From Bacillota bacterium (lineage in GTDB: Bacteria > Bacillota > Clostridia > Acetivibrionales > DSM-1351), in NCBI GenBank assembly GCA_023439045.1, contig JAEXOY010000036.1, forward strand, positions 1-64,000: a DNA stretch of 64,000 nucleotides, read 5' to 3'. Shown piece after piece: positions 42,236 through 50,709 of the stretch. The translations under genes were made by a program, and so were the position numbers. The notes beneath the pieces are model-generated. The model saw only the letters and a list, made by a program, of their open reading frames with translations. It had not been told where the DNA came from and made no database searches. Numbering within the stretch: position 1 is the first letter of the stretch; every line of letters begins with the position of its first letter.

Positions 42236-44350
42236 ATGTCAAAAACATTTACTATGGAATTAGCTGGCAGGACGCTTACTGTAGAAACAGGTAAGCTCGC
42301 ACAGCTCGCAAATGGTGCAGCTATGATTAGATACGGCGATACCGTTATCATGTCAACTGCTACAGCATCATCATCACCAAGAGACGGAATAGACTTTTTC
42401 CCACTTAGCGTTGATTATGAAGAAAGACTATACGCAGTAGGTAAAATCCCTGGAGGCTTCATTAAGAGAGAAGGAAAGCCATCAGAAAAAGCAATACTCA
42501 CTTCAAGAGTAATTGACAGACCAATTAGACCACTTTTTCCAAAGGATTTGAGAAATGACGTAGCTGTAGTAAACACAGTAATGTCTGTTGAACAGGACAA
42601 TTCACCTGAAATAGCTGCTATGATAGGTGCATCAATTGCTATATCTATTTCTGATATTCCATTCAATGGACCTATCGGAGGAGTTGTTCTCGGACTTATT
42701 GACGATGAAGTTATTATCAATCCAAACGAAGAGCAGCGTTCAAAGAGCAAGATGTATGTTACTCTTGCTGGTACAAAGGAAAAGATCACAATGATAGAAG
42801 CAGGAGCAGATATAGTTCCTGATGATGTTATGTTAGACGCTATCAAGAAGGGCCATGAAGAAATCAAGAAAATTTGCGACTTCATCAATGGCATAGTTGC
42901 TGAGATTGGAAAGCCAAAGTTTGAATACCAATCAGCAGACGTTCCAGAGGATTTGTTCAAAGCAGTAAAGAGCTTTGCATACGATAAAATGCGCGTTGCT
43001 GTTTTGGCTACTGATAAACAGGACAGAGACGCGAAGATTTCTGAGCTTACAACTGAAACTCAGGAAGCACTTGCAGAACAGTTCCCAGAAATGCAGGCAA
43101 AAATTAATGAATGTATATACAAGCTTGAGAAAAAGGTTGTACGTGAGTACATTCTTAAAGAAGGCAAGAGAGTTGATGGTAGACGTCTAGATGAAATCAG
43201 AGCTCTATCAGCTGAAGTTGGTATTTTGCCTAGAACACACGGCTCAGGTCTTTTCCAGAGAGGACAGACTCAGGTACTCACCACTTGTACACTTGGTGCA
43301 ATGGGTGATGTTCAGATGTTAGACGGTATTGATACTGAAGAAACAAAGAGATATATGCACCACTATAACTTCCCAGGTTACAGCGTTGGAGAAGCAAAGA
43401 CTTCAAGAGGACCTGGAAGAAGAGAAATTGGACACGGAGCACTAGCTGAAAGATCCCTTGTTCCAGTTATTCCTTCTGAAACTGAGTTCCCATACGCCTT
43501 CAGACTTGTTTCTGAGGTTCTGATGTCAAATGGTTCTACTTCACAGGGTAGTGTTTGCGGAAGCACACTTGCACTCATGGATGCTGGTGTTCCAATAAAA
43601 GCACCTGTTGCTGGTATCTCAGCAGGCCTTGTTATTGATGAAGAAAACCCTGACAACTTTATCACCTTCATGGATATCCAAGGAATAGAAGACTTCTTTG
43701 GAGATATGGATTTCAAGGTTGCTGGTACAACTGAAGGTATTACTGCAATACAAATGGATATAAAGGTGGATGGTCTTAGCTATGAAATTATCAGACAGGC
43801 TTTTGAACTTACCAAAGCTGGTCGTCTCCAGATAATCAATGACGTAATCCTAAAGGCTATACCAGAGCCAAGAAAAGAACTTTCAGATTACGCGCCAAAG
43901 ATTATTACTACCAATATTGATCCTGATAAAATCAGAGATGTAATTGGACCTGGCGGAAAAATGATCAACAAGATTATTGCTGAAACCGGAGTTAAGATTG
44001 ACATTGAAGATGATGGAAGAGTTTACATTCTTACATCTGATTCCGATGCTGCTCAAAAGGCATTGCGCATAATTATGGGCATTGCAAAGGATATCGAGCC
44101 CGGAGAAATATTTATGGGTAAGGTAACTAGAATTACTACATTTGGAGCATTTGTTGAAATTCTTCCTAACAAGGAAGGGTTAGTACACATTTCAAAGCTC
44201 GATAAGAAGAGAGTTGAAAAGGTTGAGGATGTTGTAGCAATTGGAGACGAGATTCTAGTTAAGGTTACTGAAATTGACAAGCAGGGCAGAATTAATCTTT
44301 CTAGAAAAGACGCTATGCAGGATGAACCAAAGAAAGAAGAATCAAAGTAA
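42236..44350 (+). CDS. pnp: Polyribonucleotide nucleotidyltransferase
   Basis: The ATG at 42236, behind AGGAGGAC, gives 704 residues. Two RNase PH-like domains (residues ~10-215 and ~310-540; TSRGPGRREIGHGALAERSL in the second) flank a helical domain. A KH domain (IGPGGKMINKIIAETGVKIDIEDDG, about 560-600) and an S1 domain (GEIFMGKVTRITTFGAFVEILPNKEGLVHISKL) follow. It degrades RNA 3' to 5' using phosphate. It is preceded by a long leader hairpin. Confidence 0.97.
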   Translation: MSKTFTMELAGRTLTVETGKLAQLANGAAMIRYGDTVIMSTATASSSPRDGIDFFPLSVDYEERLYAVGKIPGGFIKREGKPSEKAILTSRVIDRPIRPLFPKDLRNDVAVVNTVMSVEQDNSPEIAAMIGASIAISISDIPFNGPIGGVVLGLIDDEVIINPNEEQRSKSKMYVTLAGTKEKITMIEAGADIVPDDVMLDAIKKGHEEIKKICDFINGIVAEIGKPKFEYQSADVPEDLFKAVKSFAYDKMRVAVLATDKQDRDAKISELTTETQEALAEQFPEMQAKINECIYKLEKKVVREYILKEGKRVDGRRLDEIRALSAEVGILPRTHGSGLFQRGQTQVLTTCTLGAMGDVQMLDGIDTEETKRYMHHYNFPGYSVGEAKTSRGPGRREIGHGALAERSLVPVIPSETEFPYAFRLVSEVLMSNGSTSQGSVCGSTLALMDAGVPIKAPVAGISAGLVIDEENPDNFITFMDIQGIEDFFGDMDFKVAGTTEGITAIQMDIKVDGLSYEIIRQAFELTKAGRLQIINDVILKAIPEPRKELSDYAPKIITTNIDPDKIRDVIGPGGKMINKIIAETGVKIDIEDDGRVYILTSDSDAAQKALRIIMGIAKDIEPGEIFMGKVTRITTFGAFVEILPNKEGLVHISKLDKKRVEKVEDVVAIGDEILVKVTEIDKQGRINLSRKDAMQDEPKKEESK

Positions 44351-44429
44351 TTTGTTATTCATAGTAATATAATGATTAGGCGTAGACCCTATGTTTACGC
44401 CTAATTTAGTTTAACCCTTGGAGGATTGG

Positions 44430-45671
44430 ATGTTCAAGAAAATTGTTTTGGATAATGGCTTAAGATTAGTGTACGAAAAAATACCATATGTTAAATCTGT
44501 TTCGGTGGGAATTTGGGTTGGCACAGGGTCTCGAAATGAAACACCTGAGAACAACGGTATTTCACACTTTATTGAACATATGTTATTTAAAGGTACAGCA
44601 AAGCGTACGGCTAAGGAGATTGCAGAAAGCATTGATGCAATTGGCGGGCAGATAAACGCTTTCACAGGAAAAGAGTGTACCTGTTACTACACTAAAACAC
44701 TGGATACACATATAGATGTAGCATTTGATGTTTTATCAGATATGTTTTTCAATTCAAAATTTGCTAAAGCAGATATTGATGTTGAAAGAAAAGTTGTACT
44801 CGAAGAAATAGGTATGTATGAGGATACCCCTGAGGAACTTGTGCATGATATTTTTTCTGAAAGTGTTTGGGATGGAGATTCTTTAGGCTATCCTATTTTG
44901 GGAAAAGAGCAGAGTATTAATACCTTTGATAAAAAAGTAATACAAAGCTATATGAAAAACTTCTATACACCTCAAAATACTGTTGTATCTGTTGCAGGCA
45001 ATTTTGAGGAAGAAAGCATGATTGAGCTGGTACGTAAGCACTTTGATAGTTGGAGTTTCGACGGTCTATACAAGGAAAACTATTCAATTCCTGAGTTTAA
45101 AATAGAGAGAAATTATAGAGAAAAGGATACTGAGCAAATTCACCTTTGCATGGGCTTTAATGGTATTGAGCATGGTCATGATAATCTCTACCCGCTCCTA
45201 GCGTTAAATAATGTTTTTGGAGGGGGAATGAGCTCTCGACTATTCCAAAAGATTAGAGAACAGAAGGGCTTGGTTTATTCCATTTACTCTTATCCTTCTT
45301 CATATAAAAAGGCGGGATTGTTTGTTATATATGCTGGGATGAATCCTGAACAGGTTCAAACAGTTATAGACCTAACCAAAAAAGAAATTAGTCTTTTGAC
45401 TAAAAAGGGTATTACACAGGATGAACTAAACAAGTCCAAGGAACAGCTAAAGGGCAACTATATACTTGGCCTTGAAAGCACCAGCAGTAGAATGAATAGT
45501 ATTGGTAAATCCGAACTTTTATTAGGAAGAATTAACACACCTAAGGAAGTACTTGAAAAAATAGATAATATTAATATGGATAATATAAAAGAGGTATTGA
45601 GTACCATATTTATTCCTGAGAAAATGAGCGTTTCTGCTGTAGGTAATATGAAGAAAGAATTTATAATCTAA
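44430..45671 (+). CDS. M16 family zinc metallopeptidase (YmxG/PqqL-like)
   Basis: The ATG at 44430, after TTGGAGGATT, gives 413 residues; the TTG at 44418 overlaps the ribosome binding site. The inverted zinc motif H-F-I-E-H is in GISHFIEHMLFKGT (about residues 48-54), with the distal Glu in ERKVVLEEIGMYED. The inactive second M16 domain with SSRLFQKIREQKGLVYSIYS follows. It is related to mitochondrial processing peptidase and Bacillus YmxG, encoded downstream of pnp in the same order. Substrates are unknown. Confidence 0.92.
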   Translation: MFKKIVLDNGLRLVYEKIPYVKSVSVGIWVGTGSRNETPENNGISHFIEHMLFKGTAKRTAKEIAESIDAIGGQINAFTGKECTCYYTKTLDTHIDVAFDVLSDMFFNSKFAKADIDVERKVVLEEIGMYEDTPEELVHDIFSESVWDGDSLGYPILGKEQSINTFDKKVIQSYMKNFYTPQNTVVSVAGNFEEESMIELVRKHFDSWSFDGLYKENYSIPEFKIERNYREKDTEQIHLCMGFNGIEHGHDNLYPLLALNNVFGGGMSSRLFQKIREQKGLVYSIYSYPSSYKKAGLFVIYAGMNPEQVQTVIDLTKKEISLLTKKGITQDELNKSKEQLKGNYILGLESTSSRMNSIGKSELLLGRINTPKEVLEKIDNINMDNIKEVLSTIFIPEKMSVSAVGNMKKEFII

Positions 45672-45880
45672 TTAAATTTATGTAGTACTGTCAATAAACG
45701 ACCTCAAATGATTTATTTTTGAATATTTCATTTGGGGTTATTTTTATGCCCACAAAATTACACTTATGTACAGGCACTCACATTTTGTAATCTACATAAG
45801 ATATATTAGTTAAAACAATAACGCTCAAAATATTCATTTTGATATGTTTTGAAGACGTTTACCAGCAGGAGGTCATTGCA

Positions 45881-46753
45881 GTGGCGATAAAAACGTTTTG
45901 TGTTTTAGGTGGAGATTTGAGAAGTGTAAAATTAGCTGAGCACCTTTTAGCATCAGGTCATACTGTTAAAATATTTGGTTTTGATAAAGCCGGCTTTGAA
46001 ATTCCTATACAGCAAAGTGATAGTGCAGCTGAAGCTATTAGTGGTGCAGATGTAGTGATAGGTCCAATTCCGTTTACTAACGATAACGAGTACATAAATG
46101 CGCCTTTCAATGAAAAAAAAATATGTATAAACGAAACATTCAAAAGCATGAACAAGAATCAGTTATTTTTAGCCGGAAGGATTAGTGAAAAAATTGCACA
46201 TCTAGCTCAAGTCTACAATGTATATGCAATGGATTTATTAGAAAGAGAAGAAATGGCAGTACTTAATTCTATTCCTACTTCAGAGGGTGCTATCCAAATA
46301 GCTATGGAGGAGCTCCCCATAACACTACATAACAGTAATACACTGATTCTAGGTCATGGACGAATAGGCAAAATACTAGCAAAAATGCTGCAAGGCATAG
46401 GTGCAAATGTTTTTGTTGAAGCACGAAAGTATGCTGATTTGGCTTGGATAAGGAGCTATGGCTACAAGCCTGTAATGCTAAGTGAACTTTCTACGGTAGT
46501 GAAGGATGTAGATGTTATTTTTAATACAATTCCATCTGTTGTGCTCAATTCGGATTTGCTTAAGTTGCTTAAAAAAGAATGTCTCATTATCGATTTAGCC
46601 TCAAAACCAGGAGGAGTTGATTTTGAAAAAGCTAAGGATTTAGGCATCAAGACTATATGGGCATTATCACTCCCCGGCAAAGTAGCCCCGGTTACAGCTG
46701 CTGAGTTCATTAAGGATACTGTTTTCAATATTATAGAGGAGTTGGGGGTATAG
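45881..46753 (+). CDS. dpaA: Dipicolinate synthase subunit A
   Basis: The start is a GTG at 45881, 8 bases after AGGAGG, giving 290 residues. It resembles SpoVFA: an N-terminal Rossmann domain FCVLGGDLRSVKLAEHL and a second NAD(P)-binding domain LILGHGRIGKILAKML (about residues 152-170). With DpaB it makes dipicolinic acid from 4-hydroxy-tetrahydrodipicolinate in the mother cell during sporulation. dpaB starts 2 bases after its stop. Confidence 0.94.
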   Translation: MAIKTFCVLGGDLRSVKLAEHLLASGHTVKIFGFDKAGFEIPIQQSDSAAEAISGADVVIGPIPFTNDNEYINAPFNEKKICINETFKSMNKNQLFLAGRISEKIAHLAQVYNVYAMDLLEREEMAVLNSIPTSEGAIQIAMEELPITLHNSNTLILGHGRIGKILAKMLQGIGANVFVEARKYADLAWIRSYGYKPVMLSELSTVVKDVDVIFNTIPSVVLNSDLLKLLKKECLIIDLASKPGGVDFEKAKDLGIKTIWALSLPGKVAPVTAAEFIKDTVFNIIEELGV

Positions 46754-46755
46754 GG

Positions 46756-47334
46756 ATGCTACTTGAGGGAATTAAGGTAGGGTTTGCTATGACAGGATCA
46801 TTCTGCACATTTGCAAAAACCCTTCCACAGATTGAGTTACTTGTAAAAGAAGGTGCAGAAGTTTTTCCAATATTATCATATGCAGTAAATGAGTTCGATA
46901 CCAGATTTGGTAAGGCAGATGATTTAAAGGATTCACTTATAAAGATAACGGGTAAGGATCCAATTACAACAATAGTGGGTGCAGAGCCCATTGGACCAAA
47001 GGGATATCTTGATATTTTAGTTGTTGCTCCATGCACTGGTAACACTATATCAAAAATAGCAAATGCGATAACTGATGGGCCTGTTACTATGGCATGTAAA
47101 GCTCATTTAAGAAATCAAAAACCTTTGGTTATAGGTGTTTCAACAAATGATGGTCTAGGAGCAAATGCCAAAAATATTGGTATGCTATTAAATATGAAAA
47201 ATATTTTTATGATTCCGTTTGGGCAAGATGACCCATTTAAAAAATGCACATCATTAGTAGCAGATTTTGATTTGCTGGTACCAACTGTTATCGAGGCATT
47301 AAAGAATGTGCAAATACAGCCTATGCTCAAATAA
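46756..47334 (+). CDS. dpaB: Dipicolinate synthase subunit B
   Basis: A 192-residue flavoprotein-fold protein (SpoVFB) with GVAMTGSFCTF-type start (VGFAMTGSFCTFAKTLP), then PIGPKGYLDILVVAPCTGNTISKIANAITDGPVTMACKAHLRN. It directly follows dpaA and together they form dipicolinate synthase, giving spore calcium-dipicolinate. In Bacillus, asd-dapG-dapA follow; here they are absent and tepA comes next after a 258-base gap with no other feature. Confidence 0.95.
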   Translation: MLLEGIKVGFAMTGSFCTFAKTLPQIELLVKEGAEVFPILSYAVNEFDTRFGKADDLKDSLIKITGKDPITTIVGAEPIGPKGYLDILVVAPCTGNTISKIANAITDGPVTMACKAHLRNQKPLVIGVSTNDGLGANAKNIGMLLNMKNIFMIPFGQDDPFKKCTSLVADFDLLVPTVIEALKNVQIQPMLK

Positions 47335-47592
47335 GGACTTTATTTGCCAGGGATTTATTATTAATGGTTTAGCAGATGTAGCAACATATAGCTGTTAAGC
47401 CTTTTTAATTTGTGCCAAACATATTTTACCAATAGCGTATTTTTCTATGGATATTTCATCATAATAAACCATAACAGTTAATTTAATTATTATTGCAAGT
47501 AGTATTAGAAGAATGATTAATTAACAATAATATATATGTGATTTAATAAAAAAAGGTACGATACTTTATTACAAAAAACAAGAGGAAAATAA

Positions 47593-48351
47593 ATGAGAGA
47601 CAATATTTTTGGAAATGATGCATTCATGGCTGGATCAGGAAAAGCTGAAAAGCAAATGGAGCAGAATCAAAAAGAAAACGCAATTCAAGCTATAAAAGAA
47701 CTTGGCACCAGCTCAGTTCCAAAGGTACAAAGCAATATTCACTCACTTTCCATAATAGGACAGGTTGAGGGACATATACTTTTACCTCCACATAATAAAA
47801 CAACTAAATATGAACACGTAATTCCTCAACTCGTTGCAATAGAAGAAAGCAAGGAAATTGAAGGGCTGCTTTTAATACTCAATACCGTAGGGGGAGATGT
47901 TGAGGCTGGGTTAGCTATCGCAGAAATGGTAGCCAGCCTGTCAAAGCCAACTGTTTCTCTGGTATTAGGAGGTGGACATAGTATTGGTGTACCTATGGCG
48001 GTATCGGCTGATTATTCTTTTATTGCCAAATCGGCTACAATGACCATTCATCCCATAAGAATGAATGGCTTAGTTATAGGAGTTCCCCAAACATATGAAT
48101 ACTTTGATAAAATGCAAGAAAGAGTAGTCCAATTTGTATGCAATCATTCAGCCATTAGTAAAGATAAATTTAGAGAGCTCATGCTAAAGACCGGGGAGCT
48201 CGCAAACGATGTAGGTACTGTATTGTTTGGCGAAGAAGCCACTCGTACTGGCCTCATTGATGAAGTTGGCGGTTTGTCCGATGCAATTGCTAAGCTCAAT
48301 AGTCTCATAAAGCAAAAAAAGAAAAAGATTCCTAAAAACAAGATGAACTGA
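47593..48351 (+). CDS. tepA: ClpP-fold protease TepA
   Basis: A 252-residue ClpP/crotonase-fold serine protease with ATG behind AGAGGAAA. The family core SLSIIGQVEGHILLPPHNKTTKYEHVIPQLVAIEES and GLLLILNTVGGDVEAGLAIAEMVA is intact. The nucleophile Ser is in GGGHSIGVPMAVS (about residue 134). TepA (YmfB) was described in Bacillus as affecting protein translocation and degrading small acid-soluble spore proteins. Its position after dpaAB and before ylzJ is the conserved sporulation arrangement. Confidence 0.93.
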   Translation: MRDNIFGNDAFMAGSGKAEKQMEQNQKENAIQAIKELGTSSVPKVQSNIHSLSIIGQVEGHILLPPHNKTTKYEHVIPQLVAIEESKEIEGLLLILNTVGGDVEAGLAIAEMVASLSKPTVSLVLGGGHSIGVPMAVSADYSFIAKSATMTIHPIRMNGLVIGVPQTYEYFDKMQERVVQFVCNHSAISKDKFRELMLKTGELANDVGTVLFGEEATRTGLIDEVGGLSDAIAKLNSLIKQKKKKIPKNKMN

Positions 48352-48427
48352 TGGTGAACAGCATACAACAGCAGATAATGCTATGGAATTTTCATGATAG
48401 TATTTTTAAAGCGAAATAGAGGATTAT

Positions 48428-48661
48428 ATGATACTTTACACTGTAATGGACCACAATTATGTTATGAATAATGGAAGCTGCTATTATGATACTAAAGGCT
48501 TTACAGACCTCATAGAAGTTAATTACAATGGAATTCAGCTACTCTGCAAGTGTGGCAATGAGCCTGGTACTTGTTATGTTGAAAGGATAATCAGCACAAA
48601 TCCGAGTGACTATTTAGAAAGCTCTATTCAACCCGGCTCATTGCTTAAACTCTATAAATAG
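48428..48661 (+). CDS. ylzJ: YlzJ-like protein
   Basis: A 77-residue protein with ATG following AGAGGATT. It has the YlzJ pattern: MILYTVMDHN at the start, a short central segment IEVNYNGIQLLCKCGN, and the C-terminal VERIISTNPSDYLESSIQPGSLL. In Bacillus ylzJ follows tepA, as here. The function is unknown. Confidence 0.88.
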   Translation: MILYTVMDHNYVMNNGSCYYDTKGFTDLIEVNYNGIQLLCKCGNEPGTCYVERIISTNPSDYLESSIQPGSLLKLYK

Positions 48662-48670
48662 GGTATAATT

Positions 48671-48784
48671 ATGGGCAAAAAGAGCTCATATAATAGTCAA
48701 GAAAATGGAGCTAGCAATGTCAAAATGAGCACAGGTTATAGCAAGAAAATGGGTATAGTAGTGTTCAAAAGAGAGCACAGATAA
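48671..48784 (+). CDS. Short ORF, 37 residues, possible peptide gene
   Basis: An ATG at 48671 opens a 37-codon frame lying 9 bases after ylzJ and 22 bases before the first of two ATP-grasp ligase genes. The peptide starts MGKKSSYNSQENGASN, is hydrophilic, and ends GIVVFKREHR. An AGGG lies 8 bases upstream, a modest ribosome binding site. It could be a substrate peptide for the RimK-like ligases, or simply a chance frame. I know no homologue. Confidence 0.35.
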   Translation: MGKKSSYNSQENGASNVKMSTGYSKKMGIVVFKREHR

Positions 48785-48806
48785 TGGTTAAATAAGAGGT
48801 CAGATT

Positions 48807-49742
48807 ATGGAGCAAGAATCGGGTCGTGTGATGAAAAAGAATACAAGTATATACGGTTGGATGATTTTTAACGGCAGCCTGAACGATAAAAAGTATGTTG
48901 AGATAGATGAAATGTACAGACTAGCAGCTTATAAAGCGGGAATTGTGCTCGAATGTATACCCAATAATGGTGTAGCAGGCGTTATCCAAGGCAGAGCATC
49001 GAGTTCATATTTGTCAGGTAGCAGCTCTAGACCGGATTTTATTTTGTTTGCAGATAAGGATGTAAGACTAGCAAAGCATTTGGAGCTTTGTGGATATAGA
49101 TTGTTTAATAATAGTAATGCTATTGCTACATGTGATGACAAGATTATGACCTATCAGGCACTTTCAGCAGCTGGCATTGCTATACCAAAGACAATATTTG
49201 CACCACTAGCATATAGAGAGCTTGAAGAAGCAGCAAAAAACAGGTTTCTTGAGATGATTGAGGACGAGCTTAATTATCCCATTGTTGTCAAGGAAGCCTT
49301 TGGCTCATTTGGAGAGCAAGTATACTTGGCAAGAAATCATCAGGAGCTGTCACAGCTTTACAATAGGCTGCAGCTAAAGCCTCATCTGTACCAGCAATAC
49401 ATCAGCAGCAGCTTCGGCAGAGATGTTCGCCTGCATGTCGTCGGGGACAGGGTGGTAGCTTCGATGCTCAGAACAAACGAAAATGATTTTCGGGCGAACA
49501 TCACAAATGGAGGCAAAATGCATAGCTTTACGCCTTCCGAGGCATTTCAAAATGTTGCCATTGAGGCCTCTAGAGCTGTAAATGCGGATTACTCAGGTGT
49601 TGACTTACTTATTGGCCCAGATGGAGAGCCTATTGTTTGTGAAATTAACTCAAATGCTCATATAAAGAATATTTTGAACTGTACTGGTATCAATATAGCC
49701 GATATTATTTTTGATTACATAATGAGGACAATTAAATGCTAA
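48807..49742 (+). CDS. RimK-like ATP-grasp ligase (first of two)
   Basis: A 311-residue ATP-grasp enzyme with ATG behind AAGAGGTCA. The N-terminal pre-ATP-grasp part includes LFNNSNAIATCDDKIMTYQALSAAGI. The ATP-binding part shows YPIVVKEAFGSFGEQVYLA and DVRLHVVGDRVVASMLR, and the metal site VCEINSNAHIKNI. It resembles RimK-type glutamate ligases, which form amide bonds to carboxylates of proteins, peptides or cofactors. Its last 7 bases overlap the next ligase gene. The substrate is unknown. Confidence 0.87.
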   Translation: MEQESGRVMKKNTSIYGWMIFNGSLNDKKYVEIDEMYRLAAYKAGIVLECIPNNGVAGVIQGRASSSYLSGSSSRPDFILFADKDVRLAKHLELCGYRLFNNSNAIATCDDKIMTYQALSAAGIAIPKTIFAPLAYRELEEAAKNRFLEMIEDELNYPIVVKEAFGSFGEQVYLARNHQELSQLYNRLQLKPHLYQQYISSSFGRDVRLHVVGDRVVASMLRTNENDFRANITNGGKMHSFTPSEAFQNVAIEASRAVNADYSGVDLLIGPDGEPIVCEINSNAHIKNILNCTGINIADIIFDYIMRTIKC

Positions 49743-50611
49743 AAGGCCTGCTTATATACGAGGAACAAGATTACATAAAGAATATATGGTTTGCGCAACA
49801 CCTGATAACTTGTGCCAAAGAACAAGGTGCCGAATTAACACTAATGCTCACAAAGGATCTCTTGTTGGGCTGTGATCAAGATGGCATTTTTGCAGTGCAC
49901 CAAAGTGAAAATATTAGTATAAATAAGCTTATAAAGTATGACTTCCTTATTAATAGAAGTAGGAATTCCTTCATTTCAAAGCAATTTGAGCTAATGGGCA
50001 CTAGAAGCTTTAACAATTCAGAGGTTATTGATATCTGCAATGACAAGCTCAAAACACATCAATTAATTAATGCCAAGGGTATATCCTCGGTTAATTCCAT
50101 GTTTATGAATAAGAACAGTCTAAACACAAATGGAGATAAGTTAAGCTTCCCATTAATAGTCAAAAACCCTTCAGGGCACGGTGGTACAGAGGTCTTTATG
50201 GCGCAAAATATCAATCAATTACTAGAGATTGTAGACTCTTTTTCGACACAGAGATTCCTCATTCAGGAGGTGTGTAGCAATCCAGGCGTTGATATAAGAG
50301 TCTTTGTTATAGGAAATACAATAAAAGCATGTATAAAGAGAAGCTCAGAGTCTAGTTTTAAATCCAATTATTCTCTAGGGGGGAATACACAGCACTATAC
50401 ACTTTCTCTGCATCAACAGCAGCTGGTGCAAAAGATTATGAGTATTCTTAATTTTGACTTTGTTGGTATTGATTTTATTTTAGGTGAAAATAATACGTTT
50501 TTGTTCAATGAGATAGAGGACGCTGTTGGCTGTAGATCGGTTTACAAGCATTTTAACCTGGATATCGCGAGGGATTATATTCAATATGTCTTACATTGTC
50601 TAGAAAAATAA
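49736..50611 (+). CDS. RimK-like ATP-grasp ligase (second of two)
   Basis: A 291-residue homologue of the previous gene, starting at an ATG 13 bases after a TGAGGA. Matching segments are SFNNSEVIDICNDKLKTHQLINAKGI, FPLIVKNPSGHGGTEVFMA, DIRVFVIGNTIKACIKR and LFNEIEDAVGCRS. The final metal site has E-I-E-D instead of E-I-N-S, which may change metal binding. The 7-base overlap means coupled translation, so the two probably work as a pair on one substrate or in succession. Confidence 0.85.
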   Translation: MLKGLLIYEEQDYIKNIWFAQHLITCAKEQGAELTLMLTKDLLLGCDQDGIFAVHQSENISINKLIKYDFLINRSRNSFISKQFELMGTRSFNNSEVIDICNDKLKTHQLINAKGISSVNSMFMNKNSLNTNGDKLSFPLIVKNPSGHGGTEVFMAQNINQLLEIVDSFSTQRFLIQEVCSNPGVDIRVFVIGNTIKACIKRSSESSFKSNYSLGGNTQHYTLSLHQQQLVQKIMSILNFDFVGIDFILGENNTFLFNEIEDAVGCRSVYKHFNLDIARDYIQYVLHCLEK

Positions 50612-50709
50612 CCAATAAACTAATTATTTATAAAATAGATTTTAATATTGTAATTCTTAGTAATATATGTTTCAATATTAGTAACATAAATCGACAGGAA
50701 TGAATTTAT

